Source: Legionella adelaidensis (lineage in GTDB: Bacteria; Pseudomonadota; Gammaproteobacteria; Legionellales; Legionellaceae). From it: a stretch of DNA of 64,000 bases. The position numbers and the translations under genes are program-made. A model generated the notes under the pieces. The model was not told where the DNA came from. It made no database searches and saw only the letters and a list, made by a program, of their open reading frames with translations. Shown here in pieces: positions 17,835 through 27,518 of this stretch. The first letter of the stretch is position 1, and the number at the start of each line of letters is the position of its first letter. Where the stretch lies: assembly GCF_900637865.1 (NCBI RefSeq), contig NZ_LR134433.1, positions 186,001-250,000 of the forward strand, written 5' to 3'.

Positions 17835-19223
17835 CTATCCCGGATAAATCATCTTCTCCGGTTTAACATATTCATCAAATTGTTCGGCTGTTAAATAGCC
17901 TAGCTTTACTGCGGCCTCCTGCAAAGAACTATTCTCTTTGAAAGCCGTTTTGGCAATTTTTGCCGCTTTATCATAGCCAATATGCTGGTTTAACGCCGTT
18001 ACTAACATTAACGAATTCTTCACATAGGAATCGATTTTTGCTTTATTCACCTCAAGACCTTCCACACAGAATTCTTGAAAAGAGCGACAAGTGTCCGCCA
18101 ATATATTAAGTGAATGCAGGACATTAAAAATAATAACCGGTTTAAACACATTTAATTCAAAATTACCTTGGCTGTCGGCAATTGCCACTGTTGCGTCATT
18201 ACCAATAACTTGAGCACATACCATCGTCATTGCTTCTGATTGCGTGGGGTTTACTTTACCTGGCATGATAGAAGAACCGGGCTCATTTTCTGGTAAGTGT
18301 AATTCCCCCAAACCACAGCGAGGGCCTGAACCTAACCAGCGCATATCATTTGCAATTTTCATGAGTGCACAAGCCAAAGTTTTTAAAACGCTATGGGCCA
18401 TCACCAAAGGCTCGTGTGAGGCCAAGGCCGCAAACTTGTTAGGGGCGGAGACAAAAGGCAATTTGGTAATTTTTGCAATATGCGCGGCTGCTTTTTCGGC
18501 AAATTGGGGATGGGTATTAAGCCCTGTCCCTACAGCTGTGCCGCCTAGAGCTAATTCATATAACTCCGGCAATACCTTTTCAATACGGTCAATACAAGCG
18601 TCTAATTGCGCTACATAACCAGAAAATTCCTGCCCCAAAGTAAGCGGGACTGCGTCTTGGAGATGGGTGCGACCAATTTTAACAATATCTTTAAAATCAT
18701 TCATTTTAGCGGCCAAACCGTCTCGTAACATTTTTACCGCTGGCAATAATTTTTCGGTAAAAGCGAGCGCTGCCGCAATATGCATAGCTGTAGGAAAAGT
18801 ATCATTAGAGGATTGGGACATATTGACATGATCATTAGGGTGAATTGGTGTCTTACTACCTTTTTCGCCTCCTGCAATCTCGATTGCCCGATTAGAGATA
18901 ACTTCATTGGCATTCATATTGGATTGTGTACCACTACCGGTTTGCCATACATGCAGTGGGAAATGGTCGTCCAATTTACCTGCACTTACTTCTTCTGCTG
19001 CCTGTATAATAAGTTTCGCTTTATCTTCAGGTAATTTCCCAAGTTCTAAATTAGTAAGAGCCGCTGCTTTCTTTAAAATCCCAAAAGCGTGGGTGACTTC
19101 TTTAGGCATAATGTCACTACCAATATTAAAGTGATGTAATGAACGCTCTGTTTGTGCTCCCCAATATTTATTAGCATCAACAGGAATTTCTCCCATGCTA
19201 TCCGTTTCAATTCGTGTACTCAT
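17835..19223 (-). CDS. fumC: Fumarate hydratase, class II
   Basis: 462 residues, the usual size for the iron-independent class II enzyme that interconverts fumarate and malate in the TCA cycle. The family signature [11 protein letters not shown] is intact, as are [28 protein letters not shown] and [16 protein letters not shown], which build the shared active site of the tetramer. It is transcribed alone and divergently from rsmE across a gap of about 155 bases. Confidence 0.97.
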   Translation of the reverse strand: MSTRIETDSMGEIPVDANKYWGAQTERSLHHFNIGSDIMPKEVTHAFGILKKAAALTNLELGKLPEDKAKLIIQAAEEVSAGKLDDHFPLHVWQTGSGTQSNMNANEVISNRAIEIAGGEKGSKTPIHPNDHVNMSQSSNDTFPTAMHIAAALAFTEKLLPAVKMLRDGLAAKMNDFKDIVKIGRTHLQDAVPLTLGQEFSGYVAQLDACIDRIEKVLPELYELALGGTAVGTGLNTHPQFAEKAAAHIAKITKLPFVSAPNKFAALASHEPLVMAHSVLKTLACALMKIANDMRWLGSGPRCGLGELHLPENEPGSSIMPGKVNPTQSEAMTMVCAQVIGNDATVAIADSQGNFELNVFKPVIIFNVLHSLNILADTCRSFQEFCVEGLEVNKAKIDSYVKNSLMLVTALNQHIGYDKAAKIAKTAFKENSSLQEAAVKLGYLTAEQFDEYVKPEKMIYPG

Positions 19224-19380
19224 ATCTTTACTCTCGCTTGAAATAAAGCAACAATTCTATACCCAACATACTTCAGATGCTATTTTTGCTCTATCGTTTT
19301 TTGCGCAAAAGAAGCAAACCTGTTTTGAATCTAACCACATGAGTATGGGGGTATACCTATAAATTTTTTGAGTGAGATCC

Positions 19381-20109
19381 GTGCGTAATATTCGAATTTA
19401 TCAACCTGGAGCGTATGTCCCGGGCGATTTAGTACAACTTTCACCCGCAGCCCATCAACATGTAGGGGTAGTGCTAAGAATGAAGCCCGGGGACCCTCTT
19501 ACTTTGTTTGCTGGCAACAATCAGGAGTTTTATGGGCTCATATCTCCTACCAGTACAAGAAAACAAACTCACGTAGAAATTCAGACAGCAAAAGAAGTGA
19601 ATCGTGAATCGCCTCGAATCATTCACTTAGGCCAAGCAATTTCTAAAGGGGAGCGTATGGAAATCGTCATACAAAAAGCGGTGGAGCTAGGCGTGTCTAG
19701 CATTACCCCTATTGTAAGCAAGCACTGTGCAATTAAATTTGACGAAGAACGGAAAGTAAAAAAGCACGTGCAATGGCAAAATATTGCTATTTCCGCTTGT
19801 GAGCAATCGGGAAGAAATAGCATTCCGACGATACATCCTATTTGCTCTTTTTCCAGCTACCTACAAAAGACTACTGCTGCTTTGCGACTTACTCTTAATC
19901 CTTACAGTAAAAAATCCTGGCGGGATTGTGCGTTTACTGGAGACATTGAATTATTAATTGGACCTGAAGGGGGGCTGGCAGAAGAAGAAATTTTGCAGGC
20001 AGAAGAATATAATTTTCAATCTATTAGCTTAGGCCCACGGATATTACGAACCGAAACAGCCGCGATTGCTATACTAAGTGTATTGCAAGCAATGAGTGGT
20101 GATTTATAA
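19381..20109 (+). CDS. rsmE: 16S rRNA (uracil-1498-N3)-methyltransferase
   Basis: 242 residues from the GTG at 19381 (MRNIRIYQPGAY), with GAGTGAG close upstream; a GTG at 19372 is also in frame. RsmE is a SPOUT-fold SAM-dependent enzyme methylating U1498 of 16S rRNA. Typical landmarks are AISKGERMEIVIQKAVELGV, then LLIGPEGGLAEEE and the knot-forming SLGPRILRTETAAIA. It is followed 34 bases later by trxA. Confidence 0.93.
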   Translation: MRNIRIYQPGAYVPGDLVQLSPAAHQHVGVVLRMKPGDPLTLFAGNNQEFYGLISPTSTRKQTHVEIQTAKEVNRESPRIIHLGQAISKGERMEIVIQKAVELGVSSITPIVSKHCAIKFDEERKVKKHVQWQNIAISACEQSGRNSIPTIHPICSFSSYLQKTTAALRLTLNPYSKKSWRDCAFTGDIELLIGPEGGLAEEEILQAEEYNFQSISLGPRILRTETAAIAILSVLQAMSGDL

Positions 20110-20143
20110 TGATCTATTCTTATATTAATTAAGGGGCCAATCC

Positions 20144-20467
20144 ATGAGTGCGAATGTAAAAATAATTACCGATGCCAACTTCGAAGAAGAAGTTTTAAAT
20201 TCCGGAAAGCCAGTTCTAATAGACTTTTGGGCTGAATGGTGTGGTCCATGCCGCGCTTTTGCACCTGTTTTTGAAGAAGTCGCCGGAAATACTGACAAAA
20301 TTACTTTTGGAAAGATGAACGTAGACGAAAACCCTGAAGCCCCCTCTAAGTATGGGGTTCGTGGTATTCCAACTATGATTCTTTTTAAAAACGGACAAGT
20401 AGAAGCAGTTAAAATGGGAGCGCTGTCAAAGTCACAGTTGAGTGCTTTCGTAGACAGTAATGTTTAA
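20144..20467 (+). CDS. trxA: Thioredoxin
   Basis: 107 residues with the active-site WCGPC (residues 32-36) in DFWAEWCGPCRAFAP and the cis-proline region RGIPTMILF. It is a cytosolic dithiol reductant for ribonucleotide reductase and other partners. The order trxA-rho is the same as in many gammaproteobacteria. AAGGGG lies upstream of the ATG. Confidence 0.95.
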   Translation: MSANVKIITDANFEEEVLNSGKPVLIDFWAEWCGPCRAFAPVFEEVAGNTDKITFGKMNVDENPEAPSKYGVRGIPTMILFKNGQVEAVKMGALSKSQLSAFVDSNV

Positions 20468-20471
20468 GGAA

Positions 20472-20490
20472 TTGGGCCTATATGGCCCAA
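20472..20490. terminator. Hairpin after trxA
   Basis: TTGGGCC (20472-20478) and GGCCCAA (20484-20490) form a perfect seven-pair stem with a five-base loop just after the trxA stop. No U-run follows, so it may be a weak terminator or a processed 3' end in the trxA-rho gap. Confidence 0.5.
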
Positions 20491-20668
20491 CCTTCATTCG
20501 AAATCATTAGCATTTATAAAAATCTTATGCTACTCTCATAAGCCTAGTAGCTTGACTTTAACCGTAATCGTTAGATAAAGTTACTATTAGACAGCAGCTG
20601 TATCAGCTGTCCTTCCTGTAAAACTATTCTGGATTTCATTTCAAATAACAACACATCAAGTGAGAAGT

Positions 20669-21931
20669 ATGAATTTTAGTGAACTTAAGCAGTTGCCTAT
20701 TGCTGACCTCGTTAATATTGCGCAAGAAATGGGAGTTGAGAACACTTCCCGTATGCGTAAACAAGACATTATTTTTGCAATTCTAAAAGCCCATGCCCTG
20801 AAAGGGGAGGATATTCATGGCGATGGAGTGGTAGAAGTATTAACCGATGGATTTGGATTTTTACGTTCTTCCGACGGCTCTTACCTTGCAGGCCCCGATG
20901 ACATTTATGTGTCACCTAGCCAAATTCGTCGATTTGGTTTGCGCACAGGAGATACGGTTTCCGGTAAAATTAGGCCCCCAAAAGATAACGAACGCTATTT
21001 TGCCCTGCTTAAAGTGGATCAAATCAATTTCGAGCCGCCTGATAGCAGTAAACGCAAAATTTTATTCGAGAATTTAACTCCATTATTTGCTAGTGAGCGA
21101 CTAGTGATGGAGCAAGGCAACGGCAGTACCGAAGACTTAACCGCAAGAGTCATTGATTTATGTGCCCCTTTCGGCCGAGGACAACGCGGCTTAATCGTTT
21201 CACCTCCTAAAGCTGGTAAAACCTTGATGTTGCAAAACATTGCACACTCAATTGCTAAAAACTATCCCGATTGTTACCTCATTGTGCTATTGATTGATGA
21301 GCGTCCAGAAGAGGTAACTGAAATGCAACGCTCTGTGAAAGGGGAGGTAGTAGCAAGCACCTTTGATGAGCCGGCTAACCGTCATGTTCAAGTTGCTGAA
21401 ATGGTAATTGAAAAAGCCAAACGTTTGGTCGAGCATAAACGGGACGTAGTTATTTTATTAGATTCGATTACTCGTTTAGCACGCGCTTATAACACTGTGG
21501 TACCTGCTTCCGGTAAAGTACTCACCGGTGGTGTAGATGCCAATGCTTTGCAAAGACCCAAACGTTTATATGGTGCGGCGCGTAATATTGAAGAAGGTGG
21601 TAGCTTGACGATTATTGCTACAGCATTAGTGGATACGGGTTCGAAAATGGATGAAGTCATTTATGAAGAATTCAAAGGAACCGGTAACATGGAGATTCAT
21701 TTAGCACGCAGCATTGCGGAGCGCCGTGTGTTTCCTGCCATCAATATTAATCGTTCCGGTACGCGTCGTGAAGATTTACTTCTATCGCCAGAAGAACTGC
21801 AGCGCACGTGGATTTTACGTAAAATTCTGCAGTCTATGGATGAGTGTGATGCGATCGAGTTTTTACTGGAGCGTATGAAAAATCATAAAACCAATGCAGA
21901 GTTTTTCGACGCAATGAAGCGACAAGAATAA
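20669..21931 (+). CDS. rho: Transcription termination factor Rho
   Basis: 420 residues from the ATG at 20669, the usual Rho length; an in-frame GTG at 20660 adds only three residues. An N-terminal helical RNA-binding region ([20 protein letters not shown]) precedes the cold-shock-like primary RNA site with [13 protein letters not shown]. The ATPase domain has Walker A SPPKAGKT (178-185), Walker [11 protein letters not shown] and the Q-loop region GGVDANAL. Rho is a hexameric RNA helicase. About 200 bases precede the gene after trxA, enough for an attenuating leader, which is known for rho in other bacteria. Confidence 0.97.
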   Translation: MNFSELKQLPIADLVNIAQEMGVENTSRMRKQDIIFAILKAHALKGEDIHGDGVVEVLTDGFGFLRSSDGSYLAGPDDIYVSPSQIRRFGLRTGDTVSGKIRPPKDNERYFALLKVDQINFEPPDSSKRKILFENLTPLFASERLVMEQGNGSTEDLTARVIDLCAPFGRGQRGLIVSPPKAGKTLMLQNIAHSIAKNYPDCYLIVLLIDERPEEVTEMQRSVKGEVVASTFDEPANRHVQVAEMVIEKAKRLVEHKRDVVILLDSITRLARAYNTVVPASGKVLTGGVDANALQRPKRLYGAARNIEEGGSLTIIATALVDTGSKMDEVIYEEFKGTGNMEIHLARSIAERRVFPAININRSGTRREDLLLSPEELQRTWILRKILQSMDECDAIEFLLERMKNHKTNAEFFDAMKRQE

Positions 21932-21947
21932 GTTTATACAATTGTTG

Positions 21948-22015
21948 TAACCTGGTTGCTTGCAACCAGGTTATCGCATATTTAGATAGGCATCCTGGTT
22001 ACAAAAACAACCAGG
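21948..22015. repeat. Two CCTGGTTG hairpins after rho
   Basis: TAACCTGGTTG (21948-21958) and CAACCAGGTTA (21963-21973) make a perfect 11-pair stem with loop CTTG. A second, shorter stem follows: CCTGGTT (21994-22000) and AACCAGG (22009-22015). The same CCTGGTTG/CAACCAGG palindrome occurs again at 41070-41090. The first hairpin may end rho transcription, but the recurrence suggests a dispersed palindromic element. Confidence 0.65.
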
Positions 22016-22059
22016 CTATATTTTGGTTCGCAATGGCGATAGTAGGGAACAATTAACGC

Positions 22060-23529
22060 ATGAAGTACAGCGACCTACGCGACTTTATTATTCAATTAGA
22101 AGAACGCCAACTCCTGAAGCGTATTGATTACCCTGTTTCTCCATACCTTGAGATGACTGCGGTCAGCGATCGCGTACTACGAAGCAAAGGTCCTGCTCTC
22201 TTATTTACCAATCCTCAAAATTACAATATTCCCGTCCTCACCAATTTATTCGGTACACCCGAACGTGTGGCACTTGGGATGGGAGAGGAAAGCGTTCAAG
22301 CTTTGCGCGAGGTAGGCATTTTATTAGCGGCTTTAAAAGAACCGGAGCCCCCCAAAGGATTTAAAGACGCGTTTAGTAAACTCCCTCTATTAAAACAAGC
22401 TTTGAACATGGCCCCTAAATATATCAGTAATGCTCATTGCCAAAATTATGTTTTAGAGGGTGAAAAAGTAGATCTGACAGCCTTGCCCATACAAACCTGC
22501 TGGCCAGAAGATATTGCCCCCCTTATTACTTGGGGCCTGGTAACTACAAAAGGGCCTTATCAAACCCGAGAAAATATGGGTATTTATAGACAGCAACTCT
22601 TGGATAAAAACCATCTTATCATGCGCTGGCTTTCTCACCGTGGCGGTGCTCTGGACTACCAAGCGTGGCAAGAAGCCCATCCTGGTGAACGGTTTCCTAT
22701 AGCAGTAACTCTAGGCGCGGACCCTGCTACTATTCTCGCTGCGGTAACCCCTATTCCCGACACTTTATCCGAATATGCATTCGCTGGTTTATTAAGAGGT
22801 CAACGCACACAATTAGTAAAATGTATTGGGAATGATTTACATGTTCCTGCAAGCGCAGAATTTATATTAGAAGGTTATTTAGAACCAGGGCATGATGCTC
22901 CTGAAGGTCCTTTTGGTGATCATACGGGGTATTACAATGAAGTGGAGCAATTTCCCGTTTTTACCGTTGAACGCATGACTTACCGTGATAATCCAATTTA
23001 TCACAGTACTTATACGGGCAGACCACCCGATGAACCGGCCATTCTTGGGCTGGCATTAAATGAAGTATTCATTCCTCTCCTGCAAAAACAATTTCCTGAA
23101 ATTGTAGATTTTTATTTACCGCCTGAAGGATGCTCTTACCGTTTAGCCGTCGTTACTATAAAAAAACAATACCCAGGCCATGCAAAAAGAATCATGATGG
23201 CGGTATGGTCTTTTTTAAGACAATTTATGTACACGAAATTTGTTATTGTTTGCGACAATGATATTGATGCCCGCAACTGGCAAGATGTAATTTGGGCGAT
23301 GACAACCCGAATGGATCCCGCCCGCGATACAGTGATGATAGAAAATACCCCGATTGATTATCTTGATTTTGCTTCGCCTGTCGCTGGGTTAGGTTCCAAA
23401 ATTGGTTTTGACGCAACATCAAAATGGAAAGGCGAAACGCAAAGAGAATGGGGCAAAGCCATTACTATGGATGAAGAAATTATTGAGAAAGTGAATGCCT
23501 ATTGGTCGCAATTAGGATTAGCGCCATGA
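22060..23529 (+). CDS. ubiD: UbiD family 3-polyprenyl-4-hydroxybenzoate decarboxylase
   Basis: 489 residues, standard for UbiD. It removes the ring carboxylate in ubiquinone synthesis using prenylated FMN supplied by UbiX, which is not in this window. Conserved blocks include the N-terminal [53 protein letters not shown] (containing the catalytic acidic region) and [14 protein letters not shown]. Its stop overlaps the following flavin reductase start (ATGA), as ubiD-fre do in other gammaproteobacteria. Confidence 0.95.
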   Translation: MKYSDLRDFIIQLEERQLLKRIDYPVSPYLEMTAVSDRVLRSKGPALLFTNPQNYNIPVLTNLFGTPERVALGMGEESVQALREVGILLAALKEPEPPKGFKDAFSKLPLLKQALNMAPKYISNAHCQNYVLEGEKVDLTALPIQTCWPEDIAPLITWGLVTTKGPYQTRENMGIYRQQLLDKNHLIMRWLSHRGGALDYQAWQEAHPGERFPIAVTLGADPATILAAVTPIPDTLSEYAFAGLLRGQRTQLVKCIGNDLHVPASAEFILEGYLEPGHDAPEGPFGDHTGYYNEVEQFPVFTVERMTYRDNPIYHSTYTGRPPDEPAILGLALNEVFIPLLQKQFPEIVDFYLPPEGCSYRLAVVTIKKQYPGHAKRIMMAVWSFLRQFMYTKFVIVCDNDIDARNWQDVIWAMTTRMDPARDTVMIENTPIDYLDFASPVAGLGSKIGFDATSKWKGETQREWGKAITMDEEIIEKVNAYWSQLGLAP

Positions 23530-24221
23530 TTAATCATATGGTCAATGCCACGATTGAAAGTATAACGCCGCTTACCGATAGCATTATTCAATTGCTACTA
23601 AAGCCAGAAAAATATATAGATTATAGCCCTGGCCAATATTTACAAATCGTGCAAGGGAAAGAAGAATACAGTTATTCTATCGCCAACGCCCCTTTAGGTT
23701 CGCATAAATATGAATTACATATTCGCCATTCCAAAGGCAACCCATATACCCAGACACTATTTGCTGAGATAAAAAAAACAGGGCTGGTAAAAATCAAAGT
23801 TCCTATGGGAGACTGTCACTTAGGAAGGCTAAACACAGAAATGCCTATCCTTTTTGTAGCTGGAGGGACGGGGTTTGCACCTATTAAAGCAATGATAGAA
23901 CAACTTCTAGCCAACTCTGATCAAAGACAATTTGAATTATTTTGGGGAGCACGTTCTAAGAGTGATTTGTATATGGATAATAAAGTCAGTCATTGGCACC
24001 AACATGTCCCTACTTTTCGTTATTTTTCTTCTTTTTCTGATCCGGACAAAGAGAGCCTGGCATCACTTATTCTTTCACAACATAGTAAGGATCTAAAAAA
24101 CTGGCAAATTGTAATTAGCGGACCTTTTGATATGGTATATCACACCCGGGATAAATTAATGGAAGCAGGCGTTCCCATTAATAACTTATTTTCTGACGCC
24201 TTTAGTTTTGAAAAAAAATAG
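23526..24221 (+). CDS. fre: NAD(P)H-flavin reductase (Fre/LuxG-like)
   Basis: 231 residues from the ATG at 23526, which overlaps the ubiD stop; upstream in-frame starts lie inside ubiD. Landmarks are the flavin-binding [12 protein letters not shown] (RxYS-type motif with Tyr-Ser), the pyridine-nucleotide motif [13 protein letters not shown] and [11 protein letters not shown]. The family reduces free flavins with NAD(P)H; pairing with ubiD suggests reduced flavin supply for the prenyl-FMN cofactor or other enzymes, which is inference. Confidence 0.88.
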   Translation: MINHMVNATIESITPLTDSIIQLLLKPEKYIDYSPGQYLQIVQGKEEYSYSIANAPLGSHKYELHIRHSKGNPYTQTLFAEIKKTGLVKIKVPMGDCHLGRLNTEMPILFVAGGTGFAPIKAMIEQLLANSDQRQFELFWGARSKSDLYMDNKVSHWHQHVPTFRYFSSFSDPDKESLASLILSQHSKDLKNWQIVISGPFDMVYHTRDKLMEAGVPINNLFSDAFSFEKK

Positions 24222-24229
24222 GGATAATC

Positions 24230-24424
24230 ATGGAAACCTTATATCAAGTGTTAGGTTTAATAGCGGCTATTTTTATTGTGTGGTTTTTATACCGTACAGT
24301 TAAAGGGCAGCCCGAGCAGTTTAGCAAAAACAACCTGAATAAAAGTTTTAGAAGCATGGGTATCTTAGCCGTAATCTTAATTATTTTTGTCGGCTTTTTA
24401 GTCATGCTTCTAAGAAATACCTAA
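24230..24424 (+). CDS. Small two-segment membrane protein
   Basis: 64 residues with hydrophobic segments at about 4-22 (YQVLGLIAAIFIVWFLY) and 43-61 (MGILAVILIIFVGFLVMLL) separated by a basic, polar loop. It starts 9 bases after fre with AGGGATAA upstream, so it is probably part of the ubiD-fre transcript. I recognise no family. Confidence 0.65.
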   Translation: METLYQVLGLIAAIFIVWFLYRTVKGQPEQFSKNNLNKSFRSMGILAVILIIFVGFLVMLLRNT

Positions 24425-24436
24425 TACCCTCTGAAC

Positions 24437-24733
24437 TTATCTTTTTCCGTTGCGATAAAATTTTACCGTATACTCAAAATAAGAAGGCACGTAGTTTTGC
24501 GTCCGATCGATTACCTTATAAGAGGTGTAATTATTTTTAGCCATAAACTCTTTGAATCTTGCCTGTGCTGTATTATCAGCTGACTGCCCACCGGAAAAAC
24601 CACCTATATATACCTTCAGCTTATATTGATCAGGAATATTATCTTGTTGTAAACCTAAATAGGTTGCCGTGGTACAACCAATTAATAAAACGCCCAGGAT
24701 CATTGATAAAGTACAACTAGCCCATCTTTTCAT
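24437..24733 (-). CDS. Small putative lipoprotein
   Basis: 98 residues. The N terminus MKRWASCTLSMILGVLLIGC ends in a lipobox-like LLIGC, giving lipidation at Cys20. The mature part is polar with a predicted alpha/beta make-up (YKLKVYIGGFSGGQS). AAGGAG lies upstream of the ATG. It is convergent with the preceding membrane protein. No family recognised. Confidence 0.65.
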   Translation of the reverse strand: MKRWASCTLSMILGVLLIGCTTATYLGLQQDNIPDQYKLKVYIGGFSGGQSADNTAQARFKEFMAKNNYTSYKVIDRTQNYVPSYFEYTVKFYRNGKR

Positions 24734-24920
24734 TTTTTCTCCTTAATTATTCTATATCAGACTATAAATCTATTCGATATTACTCTCAAGAGATGATCAA
24801 GTCAGGTAAGCGAGGCCAACAGATGAATTGACCCCCAAAAGTAAAAAAATAGAGAATCCTTCGGTGCCGATAAGTATTAGCCCTAGTGGCTATTTCAGAA
24901 TGGGTTGCAATATACACCAT

Positions 24921-25232
24921 TTAGTGGCTACGGAAATTACTCCTATAATGACCATCTTGATTGGTTAAATAACGTTCTACATTGGGATTGTTAATTACTT
25001 GTTCCGAAGAATCCTGTTTTAATAAGCATTCTTCAACATAAGTAATTTGACTACTTTCATCTACCAGTAGACGATACCATGGATTACGTTTTGCAAACTC
25101 ACGTCTCATGGCTTGGGGATTATACCGTCCTGAAGCTTGAAAGATGGGATCTACATCAATAATTACGGCTCTATAGCCTTGTCGCGAATGAATAACTACA
25201 TCACCTATATTAAATTTCGCCACTTTTCTCAT
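24921..25232 (-). CDS. hspQ: Heat shock protein HspQ / YccV-like
   Basis: 103 residues. AKFNIGDVVIHSRQGYRAVIIDVDP, then NPWYRLLVDESSQITYVEECLL, matches the YccV-like (hemimethylated DNA-binding) fold of HspQ. In E. coli HspQ is a heat-induced adaptor for Lon and influences DnaA. The C-terminal extension after about residue 90 (GHYRSNFRSH) is divergent. A strong AAGGAG precedes the ATG. No sigma-32-type promoter was identified with confidence. Confidence 0.85.
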   Translation of the reverse strand: MRKVAKFNIGDVVIHSRQGYRAVIIDVDPIFQASGRYNPQAMRREFAKRNPWYRLLVDESSQITYVEECLLKQDSSEQVINNPNVERYLTNQDGHYRSNFRSH

Positions 25233-25344
25233 CGATAGCTCCTTATGCTTACCGAAAGACTTTACTCTTTATATCGGAACACCTGTAAAAATCTTGAGAA
25301 AACTGCAAAACTATTGTACCCAAGCGGCCTCTATTTTGTTATAA

Positions 25345-25522
25345 TCCTAGAAAAAGCAGTTGAGCCCGTAGCGAGCAAGCTAAGAGCGTTGGAGATGTTG
25401 GATTTTTTTGAAATTTTTCGCGAAAGCAGTAGTCACCTACGGTGAGTGAAAAAATTCAAAAAAATCTAACAGATTCAATGTCATTAGCTTGCGTAGTAGG
25501 GTCTCAACTGCTTTTTCTAGGA
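25345..25522. repeat. 178-bp imperfect palindrome ending TCCTAGAAAAAGCAGTTGAG
   Basis: The 20-base sequence TCCTAGAAAAAGCAGTTGAG at 25345 is repeated exactly in inverse orientation ending at 25522. The similarity continues inward for about 75 bases per arm at roughly three-quarters identity, sharing GCAAGCTAA and GATTTTTTTGAA. A central part of some 25 bases is unpaired. It lies between hspQ and the amidase gene, and its right tip (AGGA) sits 12 bases from the amidase ATG. The form is that of a small non-autonomous palindromic element (MITE-like), but no target duplication is obvious. Confidence 0.75.
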
Positions 25523-25534
25523 TAACCGCACTCT

Positions 25535-26188
25535 ATGAAATTTATTGCCTATTTTCTTCTTACTGTAGCTCCCCTGGTGCACGCATTTTCTTGTTACGAT
25601 CAGCAAGAGATTATTTCTGCTCCCATACAATTTGATGCCGATAGAATGGCACTAACGAGAGAATATCAAGCAACCCATTATGGGATTCACTCAAATTCTA
25701 TTGAAATAGAACCTAAAATCATCGTACTGCATTGGACTTGCGTAGCTTCTTTTAAAGCAACATTTAATACTTTTAACCCCCCTGCCTTTCCAATTAACTC
25801 GGGAAGAAGAAAAGATTTGCCTGGTGATTTAAATGTTTCGATTCATTTTGTGGTGGACAAAGATGGTAGTATCTATCAACTCATGCCAGATAACTGGATG
25901 GCACGCCATGTCATTGGACTTAATCACTATGCAATAGGTATTGAAAATATTGGCGGAGTTAATGATCAGGATGATTTAACAGAAGAACAAGTAAAAGCAA
26001 ATGCCTTTCTGGTTTGTTATTTAAAGAATAAATACCCCGAAATCACACACATTATAGGGCATAACGAATATTTAAAATTTAAAACCTCTCCTCTTTGGCT
26101 AGAAAAAGACCCTCATTATCAAACGGATAAAACTGATCCGGGACCGCATTTTGTAAACAAAGTAATGCAAGCAGTAGCTAATTCTTAA
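25535..26188 (+). CDS. Secreted N-acetylmuramoyl-L-alanine amidase (amidase_2/AmpD fold)
   Basis: 217 residues. A signal peptide (MKFIAYFLLTVAPLVHA) is followed by the zinc-amidase fold: IIVLHWTC with the first His ligand, SIHFVVDKDGSIYQLMPD, RHVIGLNHYAIGIENIGG and IIGHNEYLK with later ligands. The final KTDPGPHF provides the third His and Asp. It should cleave the amide between MurNAc and L-Ala in the periplasm or outside the cell. The promoter and ribosome site lie at the edge of the palindrome just upstream. Confidence 0.87.
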   Translation: MKFIAYFLLTVAPLVHAFSCYDQQEIISAPIQFDADRMALTREYQATHYGIHSNSIEIEPKIIVLHWTCVASFKATFNTFNPPAFPINSGRRKDLPGDLNVSIHFVVDKDGSIYQLMPDNWMARHVIGLNHYAIGIENIGGVNDQDDLTEEQVKANAFLVCYLKNKYPEITHIIGHNEYLKFKTSPLWLEKDPHYQTDKTDPGPHFVNKVMQAVANS

Positions 26189-26204
26189 CCCCTCGTACTC
26201 TATT

Positions 26205-27395
26205 TCAATTTAAAGCGACAAAAATTTGGGCCCCAATAAATAAAACTGTTACAAGCATTGAAAGTATAGGAATAAACAAGGGCACTGAAAAAGCAGGCTT
26301 TTCACCTTTGTGTATTATTTTCACTCGAATTAAGGCTGCATGGATGAGTAGAAAAATAAGAAACATCACCGAACTAGTTATTTTAGCCAAGGTTGCAATG
26401 GGTAATGTGTAGGCGAATAGTAAAATAACGCCTATGACAAATAGTGTAGCCCAAAGAGGAGTTTGCGTCTTTGAATTAACTTGTGAAAAAAAGAGAGGGG
26501 CATTTTCTTGTTTTGCCATTCCATAAATCATACGCGAGGCCATGATAATTTGAGCAAGAATACCATTGGAAATAGCCACTAACGCTATAAAAATAAAAGC
26601 AACAGGATTTTGACCTTGTGATTTTATTATTTGCACCAACGGTACGTCAGAACCTGCCAATATAGACACGGAGAGTGTATCTACCACCACCCAAGCAACC
26701 AAAATATAGAGGACAGTAGCAACAGTAACCGCGAAAAAAATAGCTGCAGGTAGAGCACGCCCCGGATTAATGGTTTCCTCAGCAATATTCACCATATCTT
26801 CAAAGCCTATATATGCATAAAATGCAATAAAGGCTCCTATGAGAATCCCATTAAACGAAAAACCAGTGTTTAATTCCAATTCATTAACATGAAAAAAAGC
26901 TTTGTGACCATAAAATATTATTAATATTAGCCCCCCAACCTCAATTAAAGTCATTATAAAAATAAGTGTGGCAGATTCTTTGATCCCCCAAATGGCTAAC
27001 CCACCTAAAAAAATAACTAATAAGGTAATAACAAAATAGGGAGAGAAAGTTGAAAACAATGCAATGTATTTTGCAAATCCATGCGCAATAGCCGCAGAAG
27101 AAACAATCCCGGTACAAACCACTAGCCAACCTACAACACCTGCAATCCATTTTATATTAAATGCTCTGCGAACATACAAAGCAGACCCAGCACTATAGGG
27201 AAAACGCGCGCACAACTCTGCATAAGAAGCGGCGGTAAAAAGAGCAAGGATGGAAGCAATCAAAAATGCCCAGGGAGTTGCCTTTTCCGCTTCTTTAGCC
27301 ACTTCCCCTATTAATGCATAAATTCCAGCACCTAATATTGTTCCCAAGCCATAAAAAGCAACCAAAGTCCGAGAGAGGGTTCTTTTAAGAGCCAT
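26205..27395 (-). CDS. APC superfamily amino-acid permease
   Basis: 396 residues with about 11-12 hydrophobic segments. The N-terminal GLGTILGAGIYALIG is the APC substrate-binding unwound helix, and IAFYAYIGFEDMVNIAEET is the segment-6 signature. The amino-acid substrate is not apparent. It is shorter than typical 450-residue members but contains the core. It precedes lncP in the same direction with a hairpin between them. Confidence 0.87.
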   Translation of the reverse strand: MALKRTLSRTLVAFYGLGTILGAGIYALIGEVAKEAEKATPWAFLIASILALFTAASYAELCARFPYSAGSALYVRRAFNIKWIAGVVGWLVVCTGIVSSAAIAHGFAKYIALFSTFSPYFVITLLVIFLGGLAIWGIKESATLIFIMTLIEVGGLILIIFYGHKAFFHVNELELNTGFSFNGILIGAFIAFYAYIGFEDMVNIAEETINPGRALPAAIFFAVTVATVLYILVAWVVVDTLSVSILAGSDVPLVQIIKSQGQNPVAFIFIALVAISNGILAQIIMASRMIYGMAKQENAPLFFSQVNSKTQTPLWATLFVIGVILLFAYTLPIATLAKITSSVMFLIFLLIHAALIRVKIIHKGEKPAFSVPLFIPILSMLVTVLFIGAQIFVALN

Positions 27396-27436
27396 CCTTA
27401 TATACCCTTAATGAATATTTTCAAAAGAATAGTGTA

Positions 27437-27468
27437 TCTCGGATTGAGCCCAAAGGCGTAATCCGAGA
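27437..27468. terminator. Hairpin between lncP and the permease
   Basis: TCTCGGATT (27437-27445) and AATCCGAGA (27460-27468) form a nine-pair perfect stem with a 14-base loop, placed after the end of lncP and before the permease start on the minus strand. No long U-run follows. Confidence 0.5.
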
Positions 27469-27518
27469 ATTTTAGATAAAACTTGCCTACTCTTACTATA
27501 AACCACGTGCTTTTTATT

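Noticed and set aside
17656..17847. 63-codon plus-strand frame overlapping the end of fumC
   Set aside because: It runs through inverted repeats and into the antisense of fumC, with no ribosome site or recognisable protein features.
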